A stretch of 64,000 nt of DNA. Source: CBDIHH01 sp965279095. GTDB taxonomy: Bacteria > Pseudomonadota > Alphaproteobacteria > Caulobacterales > Caulobacteraceae. This document shows positions 39,994-48,023 of the stretch, one piece after another (position 1 is the first letter of the stretch; each line of letters starts with the position of its first letter). The notes beneath the pieces are model-generated. The model was given only the letters and a program-made list of their open reading frames with translations, was not told the origin of the DNA and did not search any database. The translations under genes and the position numbers were made by a program. The stretch covers positions 434,001 to 498,000 of the forward strand of contig CBDIHH010000003.1 of the NCBI GenBank assembly GCA_965279095.1. Direction: 5' to 3'.

Positions 39994-41187
39994 TCAGGCG
40001 ATCGCGGCTTCGCGCTCCAGACTCTTGATCATGGCCTGCTGCAACAGATAACCGCGCCGGGCCTCGTCGTCGACGAGGATGGACTGCAGCTTCGCCTGGT
40101 GATCGCGCTGGCCGTCCTCGCTCTCCATCGCCTTCTTGTTGGCGATGGTCTGGGCCTGGACGAACTCGTTCATCACCGTGCGGCGCTGGCGGTCGAAATG
40201 GTCCAGCAGGGGCTGGGCCTCGGCCCCCTCCTTGAGGATGCGGGTCAGCTTGTCGGCCAGGTTCCAGGCGTCGTGGACGCCGGAGTTCATGCCGAAGCCG
40301 CCCAGCGGGTTGTTGAGGTGGGCGGCGTCGCCGATCAGCAGCACCCGGCCGTGGTTGTATTTCTGCGCCACCCGCTGGTGCACCCGATAGATGGTGCGGT
40401 GATAGGTCTCGACGCTCGCGCCGTCGCCCATCAGCCCGTCGAACACGGCGTTCTTCTTGCCGTCGGCCAGCAGCACCTCGTCGGGCTCAGCCTCGGTCGC
40501 CGGCACCAGCACCCGCCACAGGGTCGGCACCCGCAGCAGCACGCACCATTCCTGGGCGTCGGCCATGTAGTTGACCTTGGCCAGATGGTCGAAATGCTGC
40601 TCCAGCGGCCATTCGGTGGACAGGGTCAGGAACTTCTCGGGATAGGTGAAGCCCTCGAACTCGACCCCAAGCCACTTGCGGACGATGGAGTTGGCCCCGT
40701 CGGCGCCGATCAGATAGTCGGCCCGGACGCTCTCGATGCCGAAGGGGGCTTCCAGATTGACGGTGACGCCGGTCGAGTCCTGCTCGAAATGGACGATCCG
40801 GCGCGAGAACAGCACCTTGCCGTGCGGATGGGCGTCCAGCTCGGCGGCGCCCAGGCGGGCCAGCTTGTACTGCTCGCACTGCAGGCGGTAGGGGTGGCGC
40901 GCCACGTCGGCGATCTCGGTCAGGTCGAAGCTCAGCACCTCGCCCGTGCGGCGGTTGCGGTAGTGATAGATCGGCGCCTTCAGGCCCTGGTCCTCCAGGG
41001 CGCCCAGGAAGCCGAGCTCCTCCATCATGTCGAGGGTCGGCGGATGGAAGGTCGAGGCGCGCATGTCCTCGGGGCAGCTGGGACCCGCCTCCGCCAGCAG
41101 GACATCGATGCCGGCCTGGGCCAGGCGGTTGGCGACGACGACGCCCGCCGGGCCGGCCCCGCTGACGACGACTTGTACGCGGTCCAT
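39994..41187 (-). CDS. FAD-binding aromatic-type monooxygenase
   Basis: This 397-aa protein is of the PobA/UbiH/MhpA flavin monooxygenase class. The N-terminal GxGxxG 'VVSGAGPAGVVVANRLAQAG', the middle 'ADYLIGADGANSIVRKWLGV' (DG motif) and 'GRVLLIGDAAHLNNPLGGFG' (GD motif) are intact, giving FAD and NAD(P)H binding. Such enzymes hydroxylate phenolic or N-heteroaromatic rings, or catalyse epoxidations. It is downstream of DUF1330 and upstream of the FAD oxidoreductase on one transcript, next to a MhpR-like IclR regulator. A ring hydroxylation step is therefore likely, although no ring-cleavage dioxygenase is visible. Confidence 0.88.
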   Translation of the reverse strand: MDRVQVVVSGAGPAGVVVANRLAQAGIDVLLAEAGPSCPEDMRASTFHPPTLDMMEELGFLGALEDQGLKAPIYHYRNRRTGEVLSFDLTEIADVARHPYRLQCEQYKLARLGAAELDAHPHGKVLFSRRIVHFEQDSTGVTVNLEAPFGIESVRADYLIGADGANSIVRKWLGVEFEGFTYPEKFLTLSTEWPLEQHFDHLAKVNYMADAQEWCVLLRVPTLWRVLVPATEAEPDEVLLADGKKNAVFDGLMGDGASVETYHRTIYRVHQRVAQKYNHGRVLLIGDAAHLNNPLGGFGMNSGVHDAWNLADKLTRILKEGAEAQPLLDHFDRQRRTVMNEFVQAQTIANKKAMESEDGQRDHQAKLQSILVDDEARRGYLLQQAMIKSLEREAAIA

Positions 41188-41232
41188 CGTATTCTCTTCT
41201 ATCGCTTGTGACGGGGGTGTCGGTGAGGCGGC

Positions 41233-41523
41233 CTAGTCGACGAGGAGGCGCATCACGACAGTGCCGGCCCCCTCGCGGTGGGCCTTGGCGGTCTGGTATT
41301 GGGCGGACTGGATATAGCCGCGGGCGGACTCGGCGTCCGGGTAGCGGCTGACGATGACGCGCTCGCCGACGGCGGCGGGATCGCCCTCGAGCATTTCGGC
41401 CACGGCGCCGCGCACCAGGGACTCGCCGCCGAACTGCTCGCTCAGGCCGGCGATGCCCTTGGCGTAGAGGCCGAAGCGCTCCGGGTCGGTGATGCGGACG
41501 GTGGCGACGATATAGGCGGCCAT
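41233..41523 (-). CDS. DUF1330 family protein
   Basis: This 96-aa ferredoxin-like (dimeric alpha/beta-barrel) protein shows 'AAYIVATVRITDPERFGLYA', 'GAVAEMLEGD' and 'VIVSRYPDAESARGYIQSAQ', the DUF1330 pattern. These small proteins often accompany oxygenase or catabolic genes; some relatives are heme- or substrate-handling, but no function is established. It is the first gene of the monooxygenase operon, 45 bp upstream of the FAD monooxygenase. The 17-bp candidate operator is about 80 bp upstream of its start. Confidence 0.82.
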   Translation of the reverse strand: MAAYIVATVRITDPERFGLYAKGIAGLSEQFGGESLVRGAVAEMLEGDPAAVGERVIVSRYPDAESARGYIQSAQYQTAKAHREGAGTVVMRLLVD

Positions 41524-41603
41524 GGCTGGTCCCTTCCGGCGGTCATTCGCCGAGGCCGACCATAGTGCGCGGGCCCAGGGGCCATGTGCCCGTTGCGTAC
41601 GCC

Positions 41604-41620
41604 TCTCCGCTGTGCGGTCA
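41604..41620. promoter_or_regulatory. Candidate IclR operator, site 1
   Basis: TCTCCGCTGTGCGGTCA (41604-41620) matches 16 of 17 bases of the sequence at 42655-42671. The core CCGC-TGT-GCGG is palindromic. It lies upstream of the DUF1330/monooxygenase operon, between that operon and the IclR gene. Confidence 0.5.
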
Positions 41621-41643
41621 CGTCTTCGCAGCCGCGCCGAGGG

Positions 41644-42447
41644 TCAGGCGGCGCGCAGTCCCCGGCCTGCCGCAAGGTCGCCGCCGATGGCCTCGGCGGT
41701 GCGCTTCAGGTCCGGCATGAAGTCTTCGACCGCCTTTTCCATCTTCATCGCCACGGAGAAGAAGATCATCGACAGGCAGCCGACCAGCTCGTCGCCGTGG
41801 AACAGGGGGACCGCGATGGCCGAGGTCTTGCCGGGGTTCTCCGTATAGGGATTGCGGCCCTTAGCGGCGAACCCGTGGGCGCGGATGTCCCGCACCATCA
41901 CCCCGGATTCGAAAAACGGCAGCATGTCGGCGCCCAGGGGGCGTCCGCCGTCGGCGGTCTTCATGCCGTCGAGGATGTTGTCGCGCTCGGCCGCCGGGCA
42001 ATAGGCGAGGTAGACCCGGCCCGCGGCGCTTTCCAGGATCGGCAGGGTATAGCCGGGGTAGTAGTGGTTGAAGGTCATGGAGGTGAGGGTGTGGGTGGAG
42101 TCCCGCATCATCATCTTCTGGCCTACCCGGGTGGTGATCGAGACCGGCCAGGTGATCTTGCCGGTCAGGGCCACGATGTGCGGCCGCGCGGCCGACACCA
42201 GGCGGTCGTCCACCTGGAAGCCGTGCGACAGGGTATGCACCAGGGCCGTGGGTCGGTAGCGCTTGCGGTCCGGCTCGCGCTCGACGAGGCCTTCCACCAG
42301 CAGGGTCTGTACGATGCGGCAGGCGGTCGGGTAGGGGACCTTGGCCTCGTGCGCGATCTCCATGAGAGTCAGGCTGCCCTGGCGATTGATCGCCTGAAGC
42401 ACGGCGATAGACCGCGTGATCGCCCGGATCGGCACGCCCTTTTCCAA
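41644..42447 (-). CDS. IclR-family transcriptional regulator, MhpR-like
   Basis: This 267-aa protein has an N-terminal winged helix (about residues 8-70: 'VPIRAITRSIAVLQAINRQG', 'TLMEIAHEAKVPYPTACRIV') and a C-terminal IclR effector domain (about 85-255: 'LESAAGRVYLAYCPAAERD', 'TSAIAVPLFHGDELVGCLSM'). The sequence style is closest to MhpR, which activates phenylpropionate catabolism in response to pathway compounds. It is divergent from the arylmalonate-decarboxylase-like operon and upstream of the monooxygenase operon. A nearly identical palindromic 17-mer stands before both, so it probably controls both. Confidence 0.9.
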   Translation of the reverse strand: MEKGVPIRAITRSIAVLQAINRQGSLTLMEIAHEAKVPYPTACRIVQTLLVEGLVEREPDRKRYRPTALVHTLSHGFQVDDRLVSAARPHIVALTGKITWPVSITTRVGQKMMMRDSTHTLTSMTFNHYYPGYTLPILESAAGRVYLAYCPAAERDNILDGMKTADGGRPLGADMLPFFESGVMVRDIRAHGFAAKGRNPYTENPGKTSAIAVPLFHGDELVGCLSMIFFSVAMKMEKAVEDFMPDLKRTAEAIGGDLAAGRGLRAA

Positions 42448-42756
42448 CGTCGTCCCCTTCGTCTGGAGCTCGTCGAATTCTTGGAACGGGCGCTGGCAAG
42501 CGGCGCGTTCTGCCGACGATGCTCTTATGACCTGGACGGATCATAGGAGGTCTGCTCGCCTGTCGGGCATTCCGTATGGTTGGCGCGCCATTCCGAACCC
42601 GCATGGGTTGGGCGGCCTGTCCCTGAGAAGGCTGTATCGCGTGACGCGCGGACGTCTCCGCTGTACGGTCAGTGCGCCCGGTCGGCGTGGACCGGGAAAG
42701 GCAAATGCGCAGTGTCTGCCGACATCGACGCGGACCTTAACCACAGAAGGCGGATC
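42448..42756. other. Divergent promoter region of the catabolic divergon
   Basis: A 309-bp gap between the IclR gene and the decarboxylase-like gene. The in-frame upstream extension of the latter (from 42580) looks non-coding. The gap contains the candidate operator at 42655-42671 and a short direct repeat CATTCCG (42569 and 42591 region). AGAAGG lies just before the ATG at 42757. I cannot place the -10/-35 boxes with confidence. Confidence 0.5.
42655..42671. promoter_or_regulatory. Candidate IclR operator, site 2
   Basis: TCTCCGCTGTACGGTCA (42655-42671) differs from site 1 by a single base. It stands 86 bp upstream of the decarboxylase-like gene, in the same orientation relative to the + strand as site 1. 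Confidence 0.5.
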
Positions 42757-43506
42757 ATGGTAGACTCTCTCGGCTGGCGCATGAAATTCGCCGTTATCGC
42801 GCCCTCCACCAACACCAGCGTGCAGCCGGAATACGACGACATGCGCCCGGTGGGCGTGACCAACCATTTCGAACGCATCGCCATCCCGGACACCAAGGTG
42901 GACAGCGACGAGAGCTTCCTCGAGATGATGAACAACATCCGCGGCGCCACCGAGGCGTCGGCGGACGTGGCCATGAGCATGGACCCCGGCTGCCTGATCA
43001 TGGGCATGTCGGCCGAGACCTTCTGGGACGGCGCCGACGGCGCCGAGCAGCTGCACAAGCGTATGGTGGAGCGCACCGGCGGGGTGCCGGTGATGATGGG
43101 CTCCCACGCCCTGGACGAGGCGATCAAGGCCTATGACTGCGGCATCAAGCGGCTGGGCATCATCACCCCCTACATGCCCGTGGGCGACGCCAACGTGCGC
43201 AAGTATTTCGAGGACATCGGCTATGAGGTCGTGCACCTGAAGGGCCTGCAGTCGCCGTCGCCGATGATGATCGCCCACGAGACGCCGCAGACCCTCAAGC
43301 GGGCGACCATCGAGGTCTCCGAGGGCGTCGACGCCGTCATCCAGTGCGGCACCAACCTGGCCTACGCCAAGGTCGCCGCCATGGCCGAGTTCTGGCTGGA
43401 GAAGCCGGTGATCGCCATCAACACCGCCACCTACTGGCACGCCCTGCGCAGCATGGGCATCCCCGACCGCATCGAGGGTTTCGGAACCCTGCTGTCCAAG
43501 CACTAG
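42757..43506 (+). CDS. Arylmalonate-decarboxylase/maleate-isomerase-family protein
   Basis: This protein is 249 aa from the ATG at 42757 (AGAAGG upstream). It has an Asp/Glu racemase fold: 'KFAVIAPSTNTSVQPEYDDM', 'GCLIMGMSAETFWDGADGAE', 'KRLGIITPYMPVGDANVRKY' and 'GVDAVIQCGTNLAYAKVAAM'. Maleate isomerases and racemases use two Cys. Here the first position is Gly ('MGMS', like Gly74 of Bordetella arylmalonate decarboxylase), and only the second Cys (QCGTN) remains. That favours a decarboxylase-like, one-Cys chemistry over isomerase. It is the first gene of the operon with the PuuE-like, lyase, amidase and MDR genes, under likely IclR control. Confidence 0.8.
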   Translation: MVDSLGWRMKFAVIAPSTNTSVQPEYDDMRPVGVTNHFERIAIPDTKVDSDESFLEMMNNIRGATEASADVAMSMDPGCLIMGMSAETFWDGADGAEQLHKRMVERTGGVPVMMGSHALDEAIKAYDCGIKRLGIITPYMPVGDANVRKYFEDIGYEVVHLKGLQSPSPMMIAHETPQTLKRATIEVSEGVDAVIQCGTNLAYAKVAAMAEFWLEKPVIAINTATYWHALRSMGIPDRIEGFGTLLSKH

Positions 43507-43518
43507 GAACCGCGTCCC

Positions 43519-44463
43519 ATGGAATACGATTACGTCCCGATGCCGCAGCGCCAGCCGCTGCGGTGGCCCAACGGCGCTCGGGTGGCGCTCATCCTGACCT
43601 TCAACCTGGAGACCTGGGACCTCACCAAGGACACCGACAAGCCCTATTACGCCGGCGGTCCCGCGATCCTTCCCGACAGCCTTCCGGGCCACACCCCCGA
43701 TTTCCCCAACTACAGCTGGCGCGAATACGGTCAGCGGGTGGGGATCTGGCGGCTGTTCGAGCTGTTCGACGAGATGGGCGTGAAGGCGTCCTGCACCACC
43801 AACGCCGTCACCTTCGACCGGCGCAAGGCGATGACCGACGCCGTGCTGGAGCGGGGCTGGGAGCTGATCACCCACAACTGGGAGCAGGGCGAGCTTCTGA
43901 CCAACTTCGCCAAGGACCCGGAAAAAGAGCGCGACGTCATCATGCGATCGCTGGCCCAGTTCGAGAAGTTCACCGGCCGCAAGTCCAAGGGCTGGCTGTC
44001 GTCCAGCCTTCGCAGCAACCTGCAGACCGCCGACATCCTCGCCGAATATGGCTGCACCTTCTACACCGACATCATGAACGACGATCAGCCCTTCCTGATC
44101 CGCACGCCCAACGGGCCGATCGTCTCGATCCCCTATTCCAACGAAATCAACGACTTCACCTTCTTCACCCGCAAGGGCTACACCACCGACCAGTTCCGCG
44201 ACACGGTCATCGAGGAGCTCGACGTGCTTTATGAAGAGGGCGCCAAGTCCGGCCGGATCATGAATATCGGCCTGCACCCCCACGTGGTCGGCCGCGCCCA
44301 CCGCATCCGCGGCCTGCGCGAGTTCATCGCCCACGCCAAGTCTCTCCCCGGGGTGTGGTGGGCGACCCGCGAGGAGATCGCCGACTGGTATCTGCAGAAC
44401 CACGAGAGCCACATCCCCGGCCAGCTCGCCCCCGGCAAGACGGGGACCGGCGGCCCGCTATGA
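43519..44463 (+). CDS. PuuE/NodB-like cyclic-amide hydrolase candidate (3)
   Basis: This 314-aa protein has the same framework as the 29.7 and 30.6 kb paralogs: 'LRWPNGARVALILTFNLETW', 'SWREYGQRVGIWRLFELFDE', 'ELITHNWEQGELL', 'FYTDIMNDDQPFLIRTPNGP' and 'IGLHPHVVGRAHRIRGLREF'. It has no signal peptide. The N-L-E at the DD position and the retained His residues fit PuuE-type chemistry. It lies 12 bp after the decarboxylase-like gene and its stop overlaps the start of lyase copy B (ATGA). Its operon mates suggest it opens a ring whose product is then cleaved. Confidence 0.83.
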   Translation: MEYDYVPMPQRQPLRWPNGARVALILTFNLETWDLTKDTDKPYYAGGPAILPDSLPGHTPDFPNYSWREYGQRVGIWRLFELFDEMGVKASCTTNAVTFDRRKAMTDAVLERGWELITHNWEQGELLTNFAKDPEKERDVIMRSLAQFEKFTGRKSKGWLSSSLRSNLQTADILAEYGCTFYTDIMNDDQPFLIRTPNGPIVSIPYSNEINDFTFFTRKGYTTDQFRDTVIEELDVLYEEGAKSGRIMNIGLHPHVVGRAHRIRGLREFIAHAKSLPGVWWATREEIADWYLQNHESHIPGQLAPGKTGTGGPL

Positions 44464-45347
44464 GCGCGCCCGAGCACGTCGCCCGCCTGCGCGCCGCCAT
44501 CGGCGTGCGGGAGGACGGCCGCCGGCGGCTGGTCTCGGCGCCCGGCTGCTGGGACGGGTTCACGGCCCTCTTGATCGAGCAGGCCGGCTTCGAGGTCGCC
44601 TTCCTCACCGGCGGCGGCTTCTCCATGGTGCGCTACGGCCGGCCCGACATGGGGCTGGTCGACGCCGCCGAGGTCACCGCCGGCATCGCCGCCATCCGCG
44701 ACCGCGTCTCCCTGCCCCTTGTGGTCGACGGCGACACCGGTTTCGGCAACGCCCTCAACGTCCAGCGCACCGTGCGCCAGTTCGAACGGGCCGGGGCCTC
44801 GGCCATCCAGCTCGAGGACCAGACCTTTCCCAAGCGCTGCGGGCACATGGCCGGCAAGGGCGTGATCCCCCTGGGCGAGGCCGTGGGCAAGGTGAAGGCG
44901 GCCCTGGACGCCCGCGACCACATGCTGGTGATCGCCCGGACCGATGCGGTTTCCGTGGAGGGCTTCGCCTCGGCGTTGGAGCGGGCGGAGGCCTATCTGG
45001 AGGCGGGCGCCGACATCATCTTCATCGAGGGCCCCAAGACCCTGGAGGACACGGCCGAGGTCGGCCGCCGCTTCGGGGCCCGCGCGCCCCTGGTGCACAA
45101 CCTGGTGGAGGGCGGGGTGACCGCCACCAAATCGGGGGCCGAGCTGGAAGCCATGGGGTTCGCCATCGCCGTGCACCCCCTGATGCTGCTGCACGGGTTC
45201 GCCAAGCTGGCGCCCGGTTGGCTGCAACGCCTGCGCGAGGAACGCTCCACCGAGGCCTTCGAGGGCGACCTTCTGAAGCTGCAGGACTTGAACACCTTGA
45301 CGGGGGCCGCCGCCCTGACCGACACCGGCAACCGCTACGAAGGATAG
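44460..45347 (+). CDS. ICL/PEP-mutase superfamily lyase (copy B)
   Basis: This protein is 295 aa from the ATG at 44460, which overlaps the upstream stop. Landmarks are 'SAPGCWDGFTALLIEQAGFE', 'PLVVDGDTGFGNALNVQRTV', 'ASAIQLEDQTFPKRCGH' (catalytic Cys loop) and 'MLVIARTDAVSVEGFASA'. It is clearly paralogous to copy A at 28.1 kb but differs in the lid and C-terminus. It is predicted to cleave a 2-substituted malate- or oxaloacetate-like compound. It is followed after 4 bp by an isochorismatase-fold amidase, the same order as in the first operon. Confidence 0.85.
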   Translation: MSAPEHVARLRAAIGVREDGRRRLVSAPGCWDGFTALLIEQAGFEVAFLTGGGFSMVRYGRPDMGLVDAAEVTAGIAAIRDRVSLPLVVDGDTGFGNALNVQRTVRQFERAGASAIQLEDQTFPKRCGHMAGKGVIPLGEAVGKVKAALDARDHMLVIARTDAVSVEGFASALERAEAYLEAGADIIFIEGPKTLEDTAEVGRRFGARAPLVHNLVEGGVTATKSGAELEAMGFAIAVHPLMLLHGFAKLAPGWLQRLREERSTEAFEGDLLKLQDLNTLTGAAALTDTGNRYEG

Positions 45348-45351
45348 AGCC

Positions 45352-45996
45352 ATGGCCGAAGACGCGCCCAAGATCATCGACGACGACTACGAGCACGCCG
45401 GCTTCCACGGCCAGCTGCCCTTCGGCAAGAAGCCCGCCCTGGTGATCATCGATGTGGTGATGGCCTACCTCGACAAGAGCTGCGGGCTCTATGCGGGGGT
45501 CGAGGACGCCCTGGCTTCGTGCGAGCGGCTGGTGGCCAAGGCCCGCGAGGTCGGCATCCCGGTGGTGTTCACCAACGTCGTCTACACGGCCGAGGGCGCC
45601 GACGGCGGCATGTTCTTCAAGAAGGTCCCGGCGCTGAAGGCGTTCATGAAGGGCTCGCCCATGGGGGCCTTCCCGCCCAGCCTGCAGCCCCTGCCCAGCG
45701 AGATGGTGGTCTCCAAACAGTATCCCTCGGCCTTCTTCGGCACGCCCCTGGCCGCGACCCTGCATTCCATGGGGGTCGACACCGTCATCCTCGGCGGCTT
45801 CTCCACCTCGGGCTGCGTCCGCGCCAGCGCCCTGGACGCCGTGTCCATGGGCTTCGCGCCCTTCGTGGTGGCCGAGGCCAGCGGCGATCGCCAGTCCGGC
45901 CCGCACGAGGCCAATCTGTTCGACATCCAGGCCAAGATCGGCGAGGTCCGCTCTGAGGCGCAGATGCTGGCGCTGATGGGCGGCGTCTCGCGCTAG
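45352..45996 (+). CDS. Isochorismatase-fold amidohydrolase (copy B)
   Basis: This 214-aa protein shows the catalytic residues of the N-carbamoylsarcosine amidase/maleamate amidase group: Asp in 'PALVIIDVVMAYLDKS', Lys in 'MVVSKQYPSAFFGTPL' and Cys in 'ILGGFSTSGCVRASALD'. It probably releases ammonia (or carbamate) from a linear amide formed by ring opening. A typical RBS region (GGATAGAGCC) precedes the ATG. It is paralogous to the 29.0 kb gene, with only moderate similarity, which argues for different substrates. Confidence 0.86.
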   Translation: MAEDAPKIIDDDYEHAGFHGQLPFGKKPALVIIDVVMAYLDKSCGLYAGVEDALASCERLVAKAREVGIPVVFTNVVYTAEGADGGMFFKKVPALKAFMKGSPMGAFPPSLQPLPSEMVVSKQYPSAFFGTPLAATLHSMGVDTVILGGFSTSGCVRASALDAVSMGFAPFVVAEASGDRQSGPHEANLFDIQAKIGEVRSEAQMLALMGGVSR

Positions 45997-46026
45997 GGCC
46001 GGGCCGCCGCGTCGAGGACTGCCCCG

Positions 46027-47016
46027 ATGCTCCAGGTCTCCTACAGCCGCAACGGCGATCCGGATCAGGTCATCGAATTGGTCGAGGCGCCCGATCCGGC
46101 GCCCGAGGCCCACGAGGTGCTGGTCGAGCTGGAGGCCGCGCCGATCCATATCGCCGACCTGAAGGCGATCCGCGGCCAGCTGGCCTTCCTTCCCCCCGGC
46201 GGCGGCGTGCCCGGTTTCGAGGGCGTGGGGCGGATCGTCCAGGTGGGCCGCCAGGTCTCGGAATGGGCGGTGGGAGAGCGGGTCATCCTGCCCCTGCGCT
46301 ATGGCGCCTGGCAGTCGCTCAGGGCCATGGACCCCGCCGGCCTGTGGCGCGCCCCCGAGGGGATCGCGGCGGAACAGCTGGCCCTGGTCCGGGTCAATCT
46401 CAGCACCGCCTATCTGCTGCTTGAGGCCTTCGCGGACCTGGCGCCGGGCGACTGGGTCGTCCAGAACGCGGCCAATTCCAATGTCGCCGGCTATGTCGCC
46501 CAGCTGGCCGCGGACCGGGGTCTCAACCTGATCGACGTGGTCCGGCGTGAGGCGGCGGCGGCGGATCTGCGGGCGGCGGGTCGGTCCCACGTGCTGGTCG
46601 CCGACGTCACCCTGTCCGCCGACATCCGGCGGATCGCCGGCGGCCCCGTCCGCATCGCCTTCGACGCCATCGGCGGCGGGGCCACGGCGCGGCTGGCCGC
46701 CACGGTCGCCGATGGCGGCCTGGTGGTCTGCTACGGCTTCCTGTCCGAGGCGGCCTATCAGGTCGACTACCACGACCTAATGTTCCGCGATGTCCGTCCG
46801 GTGGGCTTCCTCACCGATCGCGCGTTCGACAGCCTCACCGACCTGGGCCGGGCGCAGATGTCGGCGACCCTGCAGGCGATGCTGGCCAAGGGCCGGCTCG
46901 ACGCCCAGATCGCCGGCGTCTACGCCTTCGACGCCGTCAAGGACGCCCTGAGCCACGCGGCCCGCACCGGCGCCGAGCGTCAGGGCAAGGTGATCCTGCG
47001 CCCGCGTCGCGGCTGA
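46027..47016 (+). CDS. MDR-family NAD(P)H-dependent oxidoreductase, enoyl reductase-like
   Basis: This 329-aa medium-chain dehydrogenase has a GroES-like domain (about residues 1-125: 'GGGVPGFEGVGRIVQVGRQV') and a Rossmann domain with 'GDWVVQNAANSNVAGYVAQL', a loop typical of the MECR/ETR trans-2-enoyl reductase branch. 'AFDAIGGGATARLAATVADG' follows. No zinc-binding Cys/His set is seen, so quinone oxidoreductase or 2-enoyl reductase chemistry is more likely than alcohol oxidation. It is the last gene of the decarboxylase/PuuE/lyase/amidase operon, 30 bp after the amidase. Confidence 0.82.
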   Translation: MLQVSYSRNGDPDQVIELVEAPDPAPEAHEVLVELEAAPIHIADLKAIRGQLAFLPPGGGVPGFEGVGRIVQVGRQVSEWAVGERVILPLRYGAWQSLRAMDPAGLWRAPEGIAAEQLALVRVNLSTAYLLLEAFADLAPGDWVVQNAANSNVAGYVAQLAADRGLNLIDVVRREAAAADLRAAGRSHVLVADVTLSADIRRIAGGPVRIAFDAIGGGATARLAATVADGGLVVCYGFLSEAAYQVDYHDLMFRDVRPVGFLTDRAFDSLTDLGRAQMSATLQAMLAKGRLDAQIAGVYAFDAVKDALSHAARTGAERQGKVILRPRRG

Positions 47017-47072
47017 CGCGCCACATTCCGTAGGCCCTGGGCCCCGGCGCCCTTCGTGCCTATCTTGGCCTC

Positions 47073-48023
47073 TTGAACCCGTCACGCCGATCCTTCTTCC
47101 TCAACGCTGGCCTGCTCACCCTGGGCGTCGGCGGCGCGTGGCTGGCGCGGGACCGCCTGTTCATGCCCCGCGCCTCGGTGGATGCGCGGGGGCCGGCGTC
47201 GAGCGGCTGGCTGCCGTTCACTGCCGACCAGGCGCTCCCCATCGTGCCGGTCTCCCTGGGGGGGCAATTGGTCAACGCCCTGATCGACAGCGGCGCCCAG
47301 TATTCGGTGATAGACGCCGGCCTGGCGGCGGGCCTGAAGCTGGCCGGAACCCCCGTACCCGTGGTGGCCATGGGCGTCGGCGGATCGCCGCAGGTGTCGC
47401 GGGGGGTCCGGCTCGACCTGGCTATCGGCGCCCTGTCCCTGGCGGGCCTGGGCGCCGCGGTGATCGACCTTAGCCATGTGGACGCCCTTGGCGCGGGCGG
47501 TTTTTCCCTGGTGCTCGGGGACAATGTCCTCAGCAGCCTGATCGCCGACATCGACTTCCCCCGCCGGCGGCTGTCGCTGCATCGCCGGGACGGCTTCCAG
47601 CTGGCGGCGGACGCGATTCCCACCTCGGTCCGACGGGGCGACCGCCGCCTGATCGCGCCGATCGAACTGGAGGGGACCCCCCTCGACGCTGTGCTCGATA
47701 CCGGCGCGTCCGCGGTGTTGGTCCTGTCCGCCGACCAGGCGAAGAAGTCCGGCCTGCTGCAGGGCCGCCCGATCCTGACCGGCCGCAGCGTCAGCCTCAG
47801 CGGCGTCACCCCCGGGCGCTCCGTGGTCGTGGAGTCGGTGCGCTTCGCCGGCGAGACCTACCGCGACGTACCCGTGCAGATCTTCGACGGCGGTCCAGGC
47901 CCGGGCCTGCCCGCGGGGCTGCTCGGGGTGGGCGGACTGGCCCGCTTCCGATTGGTGCTCGACCAGGGCGCGGGAAGGGTTCACGTGACGCAGAGCGAGC
48001 CGAGCCGGAGCCGACGCACATGA
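47073..48023 (+). CDS. Tat-exported protein with two retropepsin-like domains
   Basis: This 316-aa protein starts at a TTG at 47073 with a twin-arginine-like signal 'PSRRSFFLNAGLLTLGVGG'. It carries two clan AA modules, 'VNALIDSGAQYSVIDAG' (about residue 70; DSG instead of DTG) and 'LDAVLDTGASAVLVLSAD' (about 208), with matching 'VLGDNVLSSLIADIDF' and 'GLLGVGGLARFRLVLD' endings. The two lobes could form an intramolecular, pepsin-like active site. Its substrate is unknown. It overlaps the next gene (ATGA). Confidence 0.8.
   Translation: MNPSRRSFFLNAGLLTLGVGGAWLARDRLFMPRASVDARGPASSGWLPFTADQALPIVPVSLGGQLVNALIDSGAQYSVIDAGLAAGLKLAGTPVPVVAMGVGGSPQVSRGVRLDLAIGALSLAGLGAAVIDLSHVDALGAGGFSLVLGDNVLSSLIADIDFPRRRLSLHRRDGFQLAADAIPTSVRRGDRRLIAPIELEGTPLDAVLDTGASAVLVLSADQAKKSGLLQGRPILTGRSVSLSGVTPGRSVVVESVRFAGETYRDVPVQIFDGGPGPGLPAGLLGVGGLARFRLVLDQGAGRVHVTQSEPSRSRRT

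Noticed and set aside
42757..47016. A complete nicotinate (nic) pathway
   Set aside because: A monooxygenase, an amidase and a maleate-isomerase-family gene are present, but there is no 2,5-dihydroxypyridine dioxygenase or NicAB, and the isomerase-type protein lacks the first Cys.
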